Shown: positions 16,142 through 25,861, numbered from the stretch's first letter. The stretch: 64,000 bases of DNA from Ammoniphilus sp. YIM 78166 (GCF_004522215.1 NZ_SDLR01000003.1:744001-808000); one strand, 5' to 3'. Translations and numbers: made by a program. The notes: generated from the letters alone by a model not told the origin.

Positions 16142-16459
16142 TTATTCTTCAATATAGGAACAGCAATAATCCGTAATTTCGGACACCTTAAGTTTAAAAG
16201 AAGTACCGGCAGGTACAATAAATTCCATACCCCCAGTGAACGATTTCCACTCGGATTCGCCAGGAAGTAAGACGTCCAATTTCCCTGCGGTGATCTCCAT
16301 AATTTCCTTTTGGCTTGCCCCAAATTCATATTCCCCTGGCATCATAATCCCTAACGTTTTCTTGGACCCATCTGGGAATAATACCGTTCGGCTGGTAACC
16401 TTCCCATCAAAGTAGATGTTTGCTTCTTTTAATACGGTGACTTGATCAAATTGCGCCAA
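16142..16459 (-). CDS. ppnP: Pyrimidine/purine nucleoside phosphorylase
   Basis: 105 residues from a TTG at 16459, which is preceded by GAGGAGAG; an upstream ATG adds 17 residues unlike the family. The protein is a small single-cupin of the PpnP/YaiE (DUF1255) family, which phosphorolyses diverse nucleosides to base and ribose-1-phosphate. Family marks are the [11 protein letters not shown] opening, [19 protein letters not shown], and [10 protein letters not shown] near the end. Length fits the usual 94-105. It may feed bases to salvage or to the pyrimidine pathway upstream. Confidence 0.9.
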   Translation of the reverse strand: MAQFDQVTVLKEANIYFDGKVTSRTVLFPDGSKKTLGIMMPGEYEFGASQKEIMEITAGKLDVLLPGESEWKSFTGGMEFIVPAGTSFKLKVSEITDYCCSYIEE

Positions 16460-16599
16460 TGTTCTCTCTCCTCTTTTTTCCTTAATGATACTACTATAGC
16501 TGTACAACAAAAAGGAAGCAATAAAAAAAACTTCTATTGAAGTATTTCCAGGGTAGCCAGATTAAACGCTTTAGTGAACTTTAACTTTCTTAAACAGTA

Positions 16600-16626
16600 A
16601 AAAATTAAAACCCTCATATGAGGGCT
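16600..16626 (-). terminator. Terminator of the 118-residue protein gene
   Basis: The palindrome CCCTCATATGAGGG is followed on the minus strand by TTTTAATTTTT. It overlaps the stop codon of the gene. Confidence 0.7.
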
Positions 16627-16982
16627 TAGCGACTTTCTCCATCAAGTTCCATGAATTCATCATCTGCAGCTGTCTGCATCCCGGGATACAGTTCGATGAC
16701 GGCTTCTTTTTTGGGTTCATTATACTTATCAGGGCGATGCATATCACGGTAAGTTAGTTCAACATTGTGTTCAAATCCTGCATCCACCAATTTATTGTAG
16801 AACATTTCAACGGTTTTGTTCACTCGGTGAATATCATGCGTAATACCTTTATAAAGAAGGACGTAACCGGTTGGATCCTCCTCGTCTCCATAATGGGACA
16901 GCTCAAAATCTCGCGTAAGAATATTGCCTGACTCCTGAATTTTTTCCCACAGCTCCTGTGCATTGGCGAAGTAGGTTTGCAT
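16626..16982 (-). CDS. Conserved-looking acidic protein of unknown function
   Basis: 118 residues, ATG start, soluble, net acidic, no signal peptide or membrane segment. The middle reads as alternating strands and helices (LTRDFELSHYGDEEDPTGYVLLYKG, then VEMFYNKLVDAGFEHNVEL). No family recognised. It is a single-gene unit with its own terminator between ppnP and the hexapeptide-repeat gene. Confidence 0.6.
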   Translation of the reverse strand: MQTYFANAQELWEKIQESGNILTRDFELSHYGDEEDPTGYVLLYKGITHDIHRVNKTVEMFYNKLVDAGFEHNVELTYRDMHRPDKYNEPKKEAVIELYPGMQTAADDEFMELDGESR

Positions 16983-17036
16983 GGAAATACCCCCTCAAAA
17001 TCACTTCTATCCTAGTATGAAACGAGAGGAGGTTTC

Positions 17037-17708
17037 TTATCCGCTAGCGATACCGCAGGAACAACGACGTTTTCCAAGCAGCAAAGAATACGAAGTTGGG
17101 AATTCTTGATTCACCCGTTGGACTTGCTTAGCAAACTCATCTTTATCCTGTGGCACGTAGGATAAAGAGTCGGCCTTTTCTTGCGTATCAATGCTCGCGC
17201 CTGGTGGAACAAACCGGTGAGGGGCAACCCGTACTCCATTGGTTACGACCGCGCCAGAAGCAATATAGACACCCTCCCCTACACTAGCGTTGAATACGGT
17301 AGATTGAAAACCTATAAAAACTTCATCCTCGATTAAGCAAGGGCCATGGACGATTGATCCATGCGCACAGGTAACGTCCTCGCCAATATAAATGGAAAAT
17401 CGCTGGTTGTTTTTTTCAATAAACTCGTCACGAATCCCATGTAAAATGACACCATCTTGAATATTGCTGTTTTCCCCAATATGGAATGGAGTTCCCTCAT
17501 CTGCACGTATACTGACAAAAGGACCGATATAGACATTTTTGTGAATTCTGACGTCCCCGACAACATAAGTAAAAGGACTGAGGAAAACTTGATCATCAAT
17601 GGAAGGGTGTAAGGAATTTGGATTGAATGTTGTTGATGGATTGGGTCCAATAAATCTGACAATGGCATTCATAGGACCCCAAATTCCACCACCTGGAGAA
17701 TTTCTCAT
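17037..17708 (-). CDS. Gamma-carbonic-anhydrase-fold hexapeptide-repeat protein
   Basis: 223 residues from the ATG at 17708, chosen for the GGGCGGAG site upstream; an ATG 19 codons earlier lacks one. The body is a left-handed beta-helix with hexapeptide repeats (VYIGPFVSIRADEG, IGENSNIQDGVILHG, IYIGEDVTCAHGSIVHGP, VFIGFQSTVFNA). His residues in LHG, CAHGS and VHGP are where Cam-type carbonic anhydrases bind metal, so catalysis is plausible. The extended C-terminus ends with a Cys-rich RRCSCG tail not needed for the fold. The N-terminal GP(N)PSTTFNP segment resembles Cam homologues. Confidence 0.8.
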   Translation of the reverse strand: MRNSPGGGIWGPMNAIVRFIGPNPSTTFNPNSLHPSIDDQVFLSPFTYVVGDVRIHKNVYIGPFVSIRADEGTPFHIGENSNIQDGVILHGIRDEFIEKNNQRFSIYIGEDVTCAHGSIVHGPCLIEDEVFIGFQSTVFNASVGEGVYIASGAVVTNGVRVAPHRFVPPGASIDTQEKADSLSYVPQDKDEFAKQVQRVNQEFPTSYSLLLGKRRCSCGIASG

Positions 17709-17839
17709 ATGAACTCCGCCCTTCTTTAGGAGATAGTGAGATATACTATTCAGCCAAGTGCGCATTTGCCTATATATCTCTAGATCCAGCTAGGTTGTTA
17801 TCGCATATAGTAAGGTAAATTGCGTTGGAGGAAGGGTTT

Positions 17840-18340
17840 ATGAATCGTTTTGTTAATCGCCTGAAGCAACAGCTTAACACCCTTGCTCGTCATCCGGAAA
17901 TTGGGAAGATAAAATCCCAAACCGCTAAGACAATCCATCGAGCCAGTATCCCCATCCCCTTATCGGGGGTGTTAATTCAAACGGCCCTTGTACAGGCGCA
18001 GCTAGAGGATGTGCAAAAGATCAAGGTAACGATAGATGGCGGCTATTTGCACATTCGTGGAGAAGTACGGAAATGGATGGTAAAAGTCCCGTTTACCTTA
18101 GCGCTAAAGCCTTCTGAGGCTCATGAAAGAACTGTTGCCTTTTTAATCCATGAAATGACCCCTTCCCTAAATGAGCGAATCAAACAGCATATATTCCACC
18201 GTCCTCCCTATCTCCGTTATGAAGAGAAGCAAATCTTCCTGGACTTAAATCAAATTGAGGTGATCCGTAATTTTAAACAAGGAACGATTAAGAATCTGGA
18301 GATTAATGGAGATAAGCTGTGGGTTCGGATAGGGATTTAA
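17840..18340 (+). CDS. Unknown protein, possibly lipid-binding-like
   Basis: 166 residues from an ATG behind GGAGGAAGGG; an in-frame TTG five codons upstream overlaps that site. It starts with a basic amphipathic stretch (RFVNRLKQQLNTLARH) and continues with alternating beta strands (KVTIDGGYLHIRGEV, KWMVKVPFTLALKP) and a C-terminal LEINGDKLWVRI strand. No signal peptide or membrane segment. I do not recognise the family. It stands alone, convergent to the U32 gene. Confidence 0.6.
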   Translation: MNRFVNRLKQQLNTLARHPEIGKIKSQTAKTIHRASIPIPLSGVLIQTALVQAQLEDVQKIKVTIDGGYLHIRGEVRKWMVKVPFTLALKPSEAHERTVAFLIHEMTPSLNERIKQHIFHRPPYLRYEEKQIFLDLNQIEVIRNFKQGTIKNLEINGDKLWVRIGI

Positions 18341-18392
18341 TTAAAATCATTATCGGTTTGGAAGCATGTTGCTTAGTTTCATGATCAAATAG

Positions 18393-18512
18393 CGTGAGTA
18401 ATTTGGAATTGTACCAGGTACGTGAGCAAACGCAATGTAATCGTGACTATCCGCCACTTTTCCGTGAGCATATGAAAAATTTCGTGAGCATCCGGAACCG
18501 AACGCGAGCGAT
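18393..18512. repeat. Array of CGTGAGCA motifs at 20-21 bp spacing
   Basis: In a 400-bp gene-free gap (18341-18740) the octamer CGTGAGCA or a near variant starts at 18393, 18421, 18442, 18463, 18483 and 18503, so the last five steps are 21, 21, 20 and 20 bp after an initial 28. The bases between motifs are not conserved. The spacing of two helical turns puts all motifs on one DNA face. Confidence 0.6.
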
Positions 18513-18694
18513 AGGGTCTGATAATCGGCCAGGAAATAAAAAAGCGTAATTACTTTAAAAAATCAGCTTCATTTTGAAGGCTCTAAACGAAAGTTTAGAT
18601 AGCACTCATAAAAACCAGACTAAAATTACCCAAAACCTTGAAAAAACTTGAGCCAGGCGGTACCTCATTCAAGCGATCTGCCCCCTCATGTAAA

Positions 18695-18735
18695 AAGAAC
18701 CCCCTGATCTCGCGAGAAGCGAAGCAGGGGGCTCT
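18695..18735 (-). terminator. Terminator of the U32 gene
   Basis: CCCCCTG pairs with CAGGGGG around a 19-base loop with an internal TCTCGCGAGA palindrome; the minus strand continues with TTCTTTTT. Confidence 0.8.
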
Positions 18736-18740
18736 TTCTT

Positions 18741-21248
18741 TTATTTTTTAACTAATTGACCGCGCGTAACACCCAATTGATTCGTCGCTTTCAGCGATCT
18801 CCATACACTTGTGCCTGTCCGCTTTCCTTCAAGCGCTTCTCGGTATAAGCGAACGACCTCCTGTACCTTTTCACCCGTTTCTTCTAAGAACTCGATTCGG
18901 TAATGACGAATTCCACGGTGCTGGAATTGGGGTAGATACTCTGCGCCCGATTGTTCAATCGCATTATACACCGTGTTACGGCAGCCGATGTCCACTCGGA
19001 CAGGATGAAGCATGCCGATGCGATCCTCAAGGGACACCCGATGAGTTTCACAAGGTCTTCCGCAATTGGTAAAGTCGGTACCTTCGCTTAGGAAGGTGCA
19101 ATACACGCAATGTTCGGTATGGAACATCGGCAAATGCTGATGAATGACCATTTCCACATGTGCGTTATCAACCGATTGATCCAGCAGGTCAAGCATCTGT
19201 TGAATGTTGAGATCATAAGAAGGTGTCACTCGCTCTAAGCCTCGGTCTAAGAAAAGCTCAACCGCTTTATGATTGGCGATATTCAGCGAAAAATCACCAA
19301 TAAGAGGAAGATCCAGCTTTGACTCAGTAAAGTACTGTACCGCTCCAAGACTCCTAACTAAAATAGCATCCGGTTCGGCTTTGACTATCCCATTCAGAAT
19401 ACCATTCTCTCCCGGCATATGAATGCGCGGGGTAGCCAAGGCAATCGGCTTTCCATATTGCCGTGCAACAGAAACCGCTTGTGGATAATCCTTCGTAAAT
19501 TCAAAGTCGGCATATAGATAATCAGCATCGGTTTGACAGGCAGCCTTAATTTGCTCCATCGTACGACAAAGTGCATAGAGCTTGTTAGAAACTTCCGGCG
19601 CTACTCCGCGCTTACGAGCGGACAGCTCCTCCCCTATAACCACACGTTGGTACACCCTTGGCTTTTGTCTCAGTTCCACCAGCTGTTCAACCGCTTCTCT
19701 ACGCATCCGATTCAGCTCACTTACAGGCACAATTACTTCTCCAACTAAATCGAGCTCCACGTCCGTTAACTCATAGATGGTTCCGCCTAAGCGCCCCCAT
19801 TGGTCTTGCAAGTACTCTGCTGTAAGAGGTCGCTTAAGAGCAACTTGTAAGGACTCAGCAGACGTGATGGTAACCACACCTCCCGTGAACTCATCCTTCC
19901 AGGTGGAAACGAGTGGCTTCCCGTTTTCCCCACTCGCCGTCACTCTCAGAGGGAATAGCTTATAAGATTGCTCCGTCTCATAGGTTTTACGCAATTGGCG
20001 ATCCAGCTCCTGATCACTGGTTTTCCAAATCCGGTCCCCTACATGCACCTTGGTAAGATTCACATCATGGCGTCCTGGAACAATCTCGACTATGCCTTCC
20101 TGCACTTCCCCTTCTAGCTTTACCCCTCTGCTGCGCAGATCATAAATTCGGCCGCCCTCTTCTTTTTCCTCAGGACGACCCGCATCAAACACAAGGCCAT
20201 CCCCGCGCTTAAGAGGGGCCTGCAATTCGCATAGCACCGCATCGCGAAGTACTTTTTTTACGGTACCGACAAACACTCCTCTGCTCTTAGGAAAAGTCCC
20301 GTCCAGCAGCTGCTTATGATTTGTCCCTTTCAAAAATCCATGGGTAAAGCCGCGGCTGAAGCTTTGCTGCAATTCTCGAATGTCCGCTTTAGAAGGAGTG
20401 TAATCCCGGCCCGCCATGTATTCATCAATGGCTTTTCTATATTTGCTGACGACATTGGCAACATATTCAGGCGATTTGAGTCGGCCTTCAATCTTAAAAG
20501 AAGACACGCCCGCTTCAATAAGCTCCGGTACAATATCGATGGCGGCTAAATCCTTTGGAGAAAGGAGATAGGAGATATTGCCCATTTCCTTTTTCTCTCC
20601 ATCAACAACAAGATCATAGGGCAAGCGGCAAGCTTGAGCACATTCCCCGCGGTTCGCAGAGCGGCCGCCCCACATCTCAGAGGTCAAGCATTGTCCGGAA
20701 TAAGAGACACAAAGGGCCCCATGGACAAACACTTCTAATGGCGTATCGGTCTTACCTGCAATCGTTTCAATTTGTTTTAGATTGTTCTCCCGACCAAGTA
20801 CGACTACTTCAATGTCATAGGGTTTAAGAAATTGAACGCCCTCTGGGGACGTTACCGTCATCTGAGTCGATCCATGGATCGGAAAGTCTGGCGAGATCTC
20901 GCGTATCAGCTTCATCAGACCCATATCCTGTACAATAAGAGCATCTACACCGGCATTCATACAGGCTTCTACGAGCTCTCGCGCTTCACTAAACTCATTT
21001 TCAAAGACGAGGATATTGAAGGTTACATAGCCTCGAACTCCATATTTATGCAAATAAGCCATGATGTCAGGGAGTTCTTCCATTTGGAAGTTATCTGCCC
21101 TCACACGAGCATTATATTTTCCAACACCAAAAAATACGGCATCAGCACCATTGGCCACAGCAGCACGCAAGCAGTCCCAGTTTCCAGCTGGAGCTAATAA
21201 TTCAATGGCATGTCTAGAGTTGTTTTTCAAGGTTTTCATCCTTCCCAT
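18741..21248 (-). CDS. U32 family protein, RlhA-like, with DUF3656 region
   Basis: 835 residues. The N-terminal barrel begins ELLAPAGNWDCLRAAVANGADAVFFG, the hallmark of U32 proteins, and carries the conserved cysteines in CVSYSGQC and RGECAQACRLPY. The middle and C-terminal parts correspond to the DUF3656 and second U32-like segments of long members, with further cysteines in HCVYCTF and NCGRPCE that may hold an Fe-S cluster. E. coli RlhA, a shorter relative, hydroxylates C2501 of 23S rRNA; collagenase activity is an old label. An RNA-modifying role is the best guess. The first ATG is kept because GGTAGG precedes it. Confidence 0.85.
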   Translation of the reverse strand: MGRMKTLKNNSRHAIELLAPAGNWDCLRAAVANGADAVFFGVGKYNARVRADNFQMEELPDIMAYLHKYGVRGYVTFNILVFENEFSEARELVEACMNAGVDALIVQDMGLMKLIREISPDFPIHGSTQMTVTSPEGVQFLKPYDIEVVVLGRENNLKQIETIAGKTDTPLEVFVHGALCVSYSGQCLTSEMWGGRSANRGECAQACRLPYDLVVDGEKKEMGNISYLLSPKDLAAIDIVPELIEAGVSSFKIEGRLKSPEYVANVVSKYRKAIDEYMAGRDYTPSKADIRELQQSFSRGFTHGFLKGTNHKQLLDGTFPKSRGVFVGTVKKVLRDAVLCELQAPLKRGDGLVFDAGRPEEKEEGGRIYDLRSRGVKLEGEVQEGIVEIVPGRHDVNLTKVHVGDRIWKTSDQELDRQLRKTYETEQSYKLFPLRVTASGENGKPLVSTWKDEFTGGVVTITSAESLQVALKRPLTAEYLQDQWGRLGGTIYELTDVELDLVGEVIVPVSELNRMRREAVEQLVELRQKPRVYQRVVIGEELSARKRGVAPEVSNKLYALCRTMEQIKAACQTDADYLYADFEFTKDYPQAVSVARQYGKPIALATPRIHMPGENGILNGIVKAEPDAILVRSLGAVQYFTESKLDLPLIGDFSLNIANHKAVELFLDRGLERVTPSYDLNIQQMLDLLDQSVDNAHVEMVIHQHLPMFHTEHCVYCTFLSEGTDFTNCGRPCETHRVSLEDRIGMLHPVRVDIGCRNTVYNAIEQSGAEYLPQFQHRGIRHYRIEFLEETGEKVQEVVRLYREALEGKRTGTSVWRSLKATNQLGVTRGQLVKK

Positions 21249-21423
21249 TTTAACCTACCAACGAATAATTCTACCTCATCTCTCCCCATATGGACAGACC
21301 CTTTATTAGGATATGGGCGTTTGACCTTGCCCGCCCAACTTCAGCTCATCTAGGCAGACGTACAAACAACCGGCTGGGTGTACGTATAGTATAAGGTGAA
21401 CAAACAAAAGGAGGAATGTTTTG

Positions 21424-21693
21424 ATGGCTTCAAGTTTTCACCATGGTTATGCGAATATCCCCCCGGCAGCCCCTTACGCTGGTTATGCAAACGTCCCCCC
21501 AACGGCAGCAGCCCCATATGGATATGAGAACATGGCCCCGGCAGCAATGGCTCCCATGACCGCACCGATGGCCCCCGTGACAGCTCCCGTATCGGCAGGC
21601 TGCGCACCTGTCGGGCCTCTTGGTGGAGGTTTTGCCTTCATTCTTGTGTTGTATATCCTGCTTGTGATTATCGCGAGACCAGGATTTATCTAA
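21424..21693 (+). CDS. YjcZ-family sporulation peptide with long Ala/Pro-rich N-terminus
   Basis: 89 residues. The C-terminal 25 residues (GGGFAFILVLYILLVIIARP) are the single membrane helix of the YjcZ/SscA sporulation family. The first 60 residues are low-complexity, built from YAN(I/V)PP and MAP(M/V)TAP repeats, longer than in the usual 30-50 residue peptides. ATG preferred over a TTG one codon earlier; AAAGGAGG lies upstream. It is likely made late in sporulation in the mother cell. Confidence 0.8.
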   Translation: MASSFHHGYANIPPAAPYAGYANVPPTAAAPYGYENMAPAAMAPMTAPMAPVTAPVSAGCAPVGPLGGGFAFILVLYILLVIIARPGFI

Positions 21694-21712
21694 GAAGAGA
21701 AACGTAACCAAG

Positions 21713-21739
21713 GCCGATCCCATTAGGGGTCGGCTTTTT
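21713..21739 (+). terminator. Terminator of the YjcZ-like gene
   Basis: GCCGATCCC pairs with GGGGTCGGC (one mismatch), followed by TTTTT. Confidence 0.8.
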
Positions 21740-21812
21740 CATCTTTGAGTGGCCCAAATTCGTCACCGACTGCTTGTGCTAAGCGATAAACTATGGAAAG
21801 GAGGTGTGTGCC

Positions 21813-23258
21813 TTGGCTGCCAGAACAGGTCAGGAATACATCCACATGATCACCAAGCTCAAGCCCGTGCTTTGGTTTGGAGGCAGTAAAGTCGATGATC
21901 CTTTTGCCAGTTCAACCTTCCGAGGGCTCATCGAAAGTCAAGCCGCCTTATATGACATCCAAAGCCAACCCGAGAAGGCAAGTTTCATGACATACCTCTC
22001 TCCGACAAGCGGAATGCGAGTGGGAACCTCTTTTATGCAGCCGAAAACCAAAGAGGACTTAGAAAAAAGAAGAAAAACGACACAGGAATGGGGCAGATTT
22101 CATGCAGGTATGATGGGAAGATCACCTGACTATATGAATACCCTAATCATGGCCCTTGGGACTGCCGCAGAAGTCCTTTCCGAACAAGATCCTCGTTTCT
22201 CGTCTCACTTGCGAGAATATTATCAATACTGCCGAGAAAATGACCTAGCTTTGAGTCATACCTTTATTGGCCCAAAGATTCGTGTCTCATCGGAGTCCGA
22301 GCGGAGCATTGCTGCTCGAATCGTGGAAGAAAACGACAATGGGCTTGTTATTGATGGGGTCCTCCTCATGGCCACTCAAGGAGGACTCACCGATGAAATC
22401 CTGGTTGTTTCCAATTCATCGGCCAGTTGGCTAGACCTTGATCCCTGTACCTTCGGCTTTGCCATACCAAGCGATACCCCTGGCTTATCCTTTGTATGCC
22501 GGGAAGCTTTGAATTATGGGGGCTCGACCTTCAACTACCCTCTTTCCTCGCGGTTTGAGGAAATGGATTCGATCGTCGTATTTAATCGAGTATTAGTTCC
22601 TTGGCATCGCGTCTTTTTCTACGGCCAGCCCGATGTGGTCAATAAGTTATATAGAGAAAGTCAAGTTTCAGTCCACATTACCCATCAGGTATTAGCTAAA
22701 AACGTGGTAAAAACGGAGTTCGTGCTGGGTATTCTCCAGTTGATGACGGATACCATGAATCTGGGGCATCGCCCTGATATCCAGGAAAAAGTGGGCGAAG
22801 TCATCGTAGCTCTTGAAACGTTAAGAGGGTTGTTGTTTTCCTCCGAACTCCAGGCCGCAACAGACCGTTGGGGAAGCATGTTGCCGGATTACCGGCCCTT
22901 ATTAGCTGCACGACAATACTTTCCCAAACTGTATCCTCGAATGATGGAGATCATGCAATGGATCGGCTCTAGCGCTTTGATGACGATTCCTAGTGAGGAA
23001 ACCTTTCAATCACCAATAGGAGAAGACCTGATTCATTTTCTAAAAACGAATAACCAAGATGGCTATGAACGAACGAAACTTTACCGGCTGGCTTGGGAGC
23101 TGTGCATGAGTTCGTTCGGGACTCGTCAGGTACTCTATGAACGCTTTTTCTTTGGGGACCCTCTTCGTAAAGCAGAGGAACTGTATCGAAGCTATGACCG
23201 ATCGGACTGTATAGCATGGGTTCGGCAATTTCTTGATGCACAAGGAAAACAGGGCTAA
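21813..23258 (+). CDS. HpaB-family flavin-dependent monooxygenase (4-hydroxyphenylacetate 3-hydroxylase type)
   Basis: 481 residues from a TTG placed 6 bases after AAAGGAGGTG; a GTG three codons upstream overlaps that site. It belongs to the HpaB/HpaH large-subunit family, which uses FADH2 from a separate reductase to hydroxylate phenols; the acyl-CoA-dehydrogenase-like core is complete, from RTGQEYI at the start through ALSHTFIGPK and SRFEEMDSIVVFNRVLVPWHRVF to SSFGTRQVLYERFFFGDP. No HpaC-type reductase or other aromatic-pathway gene lies beside it, so the substrate is open; dimethylarginine-like or chlorophenol hydroxylase relatives share this fold. Confidence 0.88.
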   Translation: MAARTGQEYIHMITKLKPVLWFGGSKVDDPFASSTFRGLIESQAALYDIQSQPEKASFMTYLSPTSGMRVGTSFMQPKTKEDLEKRRKTTQEWGRFHAGMMGRSPDYMNTLIMALGTAAEVLSEQDPRFSSHLREYYQYCRENDLALSHTFIGPKIRVSSESERSIAARIVEENDNGLVIDGVLLMATQGGLTDEILVVSNSSASWLDLDPCTFGFAIPSDTPGLSFVCREALNYGGSTFNYPLSSRFEEMDSIVVFNRVLVPWHRVFFYGQPDVVNKLYRESQVSVHITHQVLAKNVVKTEFVLGILQLMTDTMNLGHRPDIQEKVGEVIVALETLRGLLFSSELQAATDRWGSMLPDYRPLLAARQYFPKLYPRMMEIMQWIGSSALMTIPSEETFQSPIGEDLIHFLKTNNQDGYERTKLYRLAWELCMSSFGTRQVLYERFFFGDPLRKAEELYRSYDRSDCIAWVRQFLDAQGKQG

Positions 23259-23277
23259 CCCTTGTAAGGTAGCCCTG
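23246..23277 (-). terminator. Terminator of the ABC-F gene
   Basis: CAGGGCTA pairs with TAGCCCTG; the minus strand continues TTTTCC. It overlaps the end of the convergent hpaB-like gene. Confidence 0.65.
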
Positions 23278-23285
23278 AATGATAT

Positions 23286-24908
23286 TTAAGCATAAAGCTC
23301 TTCTCTTAATTTTTGAACTTCCGGACTGGCCAAGTACTCATCATAAGACATCATTTTATCAATGAGACCTTTAGGTGTAATCTCAATAATCCGGTTCGCC
23401 ACGGTTTGGACAAACTGATGGTCATGAGACACGAATAGAGCTGTGCCGTCAAAGTCAATCAGTCCATTATTCAGTGAAGTAATGGATTCAAGATCCAAGT
23501 GATTCGTAGGTTCATCGAGAATGAGTACGTTAGCTCCTGTCAGCATGACACGAGAGAGCATGCAGCGCACCTTTTCTCCTCCAGAAAGAACGCTTGCCTT
23601 CTTTAAGGATTCTTCACCCGAGAATAGCATGCGGCCCAAGAAGCCTCTGACAAAGGTTTCATCTTGATCCTTAGAGTATTGGCGAAGCCAATCCACCAGG
23701 TTGAGATCCACCCCTTCAAAATACTCGGAGTTGTCCTTCGGGAAGTAAGCTTGAGATGTCGTCACACCCCATGCATATTCACCATTATCTGCTTCCAGCT
23801 CACCCATGAGGATTTTAAATAGGGTAGATTTCGCATTTCCGTTAGGGCCGACAAAAGCAATTTTATCTCCCTTATTTACTACAAAGCTCACTTGATTCAG
23901 CAGCTTTTCTCCCTCTAATTCCTTCGAGATCTGATCCACTGTCAGAATTTGCTTGCCTGCTTCTCTCTCCGGCTTAAAGTTAATATAAGGATATTTTCTG
24001 GAGGATGGCTTGATGTCATCAAGCGTTAGCTTTTCTAGTTGCTTTTTGCGGGAAGTGGCTTGCTTCGCTTTGGATGCATTGGAGCTAAAACGAGCAATAA
24101 ACTTTTCCAACTCCTTGCGCTTTTCCTCTACCTTCTTGTTTTGATCTCTTACTAATTGCAAAGCTAATTGGCTGGATTCATACCAGAAATCGTAGTTACC
24201 AACATAGAGCTGGATTTTACCAAAGTCAATGTCTGCGATATGCGTACATACCGTGTTCAAAAAGTGACGATCATGAGATACAACGATAACGGTGGTATTG
24301 TCATCAATATTGAGCAAGAAGTTCTCTAGCCATGCGATGGATTCAGCGTCCAAGTGGTTCGTCGGCTCATCCAGCAGTAAGTTATTAGGGCGACCGAACA
24401 AGGCTTGCGCCAACAAAACACGTACCTTTTGGTTCCCATCTAATTCCTTCATCTTCTTATCATGAAGATCCTTGGCAATTCCTAGACCCATCAACAATTC
24501 GGCTGCCTCGGCTTCTGCTTCCCACCCGTTCAGCTCACCAAACTCACCTTCTAGCTCAGCCGCTCTCATGCCATCGTCTTCAGTAAAATCAGCCTTGGAA
24601 TAGAGTGCATCTTTTTCTTCCATAATGTCATAAAGTCGCTTGTGACCCATAATGACGGTCTTTAGGACTTCGAATTCGTCAAATTCATAATGATTCTGTT
24701 TCAGAACGGCCAAGCGTTCCCCCGGATTCATGATCACATCACCTTTATTGGGTTCAATCTCTCCGGATAATATTTTAAGGAATGTAGACTTACCCGCTCC
24801 ATTAGCCCCTATCAGACCATAGCAGTTCCCTGGAGTAAACTTGATATTCACTTCTTCAAACAGGGCGCGCTTTCCGTAGCGCAGCGTAACACCATTTGTA
24901 CTTATCAT
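23286..24908 (-). CDS. ABC-F family ATPase (YbiT/YkpA type)
   Basis: 540 residues from the ATG at 24908 (AGGAAGAGG upstream); a longer frame adds 15 unrelated residues. It has two ABC domains without membrane parts: Walker A GANGAGKST and GPNGNAKST, Walker B LLLDEPTNHLD and LILDEPTNHLD, and a charged interdomain linker (about 245-320) that reaches the ribosomal P-site tRNA in characterised relatives. The first signature is LDGNQ instead of LSGGQ, while the second is LSGGE. Role: translation-quality ATPase on the ribosome; antibiotic resistance is less likely for this subgroup. Confidence 0.92.
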   Translation of the reverse strand: MISTNGVTLRYGKRALFEEVNIKFTPGNCYGLIGANGAGKSTFLKILSGEIEPNKGDVIMNPGERLAVLKQNHYEFDEFEVLKTVIMGHKRLYDIMEEKDALYSKADFTEDDGMRAAELEGEFGELNGWEAEAEAAELLMGLGIAKDLHDKKMKELDGNQKVRVLLAQALFGRPNNLLLDEPTNHLDAESIAWLENFLLNIDDNTTVIVVSHDRHFLNTVCTHIADIDFGKIQLYVGNYDFWYESSQLALQLVRDQNKKVEEKRKELEKFIARFSSNASKAKQATSRKKQLEKLTLDDIKPSSRKYPYINFKPEREAGKQILTVDQISKELEGEKLLNQVSFVVNKGDKIAFVGPNGNAKSTLFKILMGELEADNGEYAWGVTTSQAYFPKDNSEYFEGVDLNLVDWLRQYSKDQDETFVRGFLGRMLFSGEESLKKASVLSGGEKVRCMLSRVMLTGANVLILDEPTNHLDLESITSLNNGLIDFDGTALFVSHDHQFVQTVANRIIEITPKGLIDKMMSYDEYLASPEVQKLREELYA

Positions 24909-24975
24909 ATTGATAAATCCTCTTCCTATAATAAATTTACACTCACAAATCAATATTTTATCATAGATTGAGCAT

Positions 24976-25803
24976 TTATCCTACTGTTCTCCTTCTTTCT
25001 TTATACGCGTAGTTGATCGCATTGATCTCTCCGCCAATCAAAATGTTCAATGCACAAAGGTAAAACCAGAGCATCAAGACAATCACTCCACCCAAGCTCC
25101 CATAGGTAGCCGAATAATTCCCCCAGTTATTTACATAGTAGGAGAACCCTAGAGAAGTAATCTGCCAACCCAAAGCTGCGATAACAGCCCCAGGAATGAC
25201 GTCCTTGCAGTTGATGCAGGTATTGGGGGCAAAGAAGTAAATGCCAATAAATACCGTCGTAACAATAACAAAATTGATGGTCCAACGGAGGATATGCCAT
25301 AAGTTAATGGTTTCCTTAGAAATATGGAGTCGCGCATGCATCCACTCCCCTATGGAATAACCAAAAACGCTCAAAACCAAGGCAGAGATCACTACGAGCA
25401 ACATGCTCACCGTCAGTACGATAGAGAGCAAGCGAGAATGGATAAAGCTCTTGCGATCAGGTAGACCGTAAGCCTTATTGACGGCTTTGACAATGGCATC
25501 CATAGCACCTGAAGCGGTAAATAGACTAAATATAATCCCAAAGGATAGGGTTCCTCCACGCTTAATATCCAGGATGGACCGAAGATGCTCCTCCATGCCC
25601 ATGGAAACTCCTTCAGGAATATATGCCGACACAACATCCATGACCTGTTCTGAGGTAATCGGCAAATAGCCTAACAAGCTTAAGGAAAAAAGCAAAAAGG
25701 GAAACAGCGAGAGAAGAAAATAATAAGCACACTGAGCGGACAAGCCGAGAAGATCATCTCTGTCAAATTGAATCCATAGCTCTTTTAGGACTCTAGTTAC
25801 CAT
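24976..25803 (-). CDS. YihY/BrkB family membrane protein
   Basis: 275 residues with six hydrophobic helices. Family marks are the N-terminal LSAQCAYYFLLSLFPFLLF, the RGGTLSFGIIFSLFTASGAMDAIVKAVNKAYG region and SFGYYVNNWGNYSATYGSLGGVIVLMLWFY-like C-terminal helices. The family was once called ribonuclease BN, but is now regarded as a membrane protein of unclear transport role. It is a single gene between ABC-F and a small HTH gene. Confidence 0.9.
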   Translation of the reverse strand: MVTRVLKELWIQFDRDDLLGLSAQCAYYFLLSLFPFLLFSLSLLGYLPITSEQVMDVVSAYIPEGVSMGMEEHLRSILDIKRGGTLSFGIIFSLFTASGAMDAIVKAVNKAYGLPDRKSFIHSRLLSIVLTVSMLLVVISALVLSVFGYSIGEWMHARLHISKETINLWHILRWTINFVIVTTVFIGIYFFAPNTCINCKDVIPGAVIAALGWQITSLGFSYYVNNWGNYSATYGSLGGVIVLMLWFYLCALNILIGGEINAINYAYKERRRTVG

Positions 25804-25861
25804 CCTATAAAGAACCCCCTGTCATTAGAGTGTTTCCGATTTAATCTTCCCTAAAATGCAA

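Noticed and set aside
18393..18512. CRISPR array
   Set aside because: Only an 8-base core repeats and the spacers are 12-20 bases; no cas genes lie in the window.
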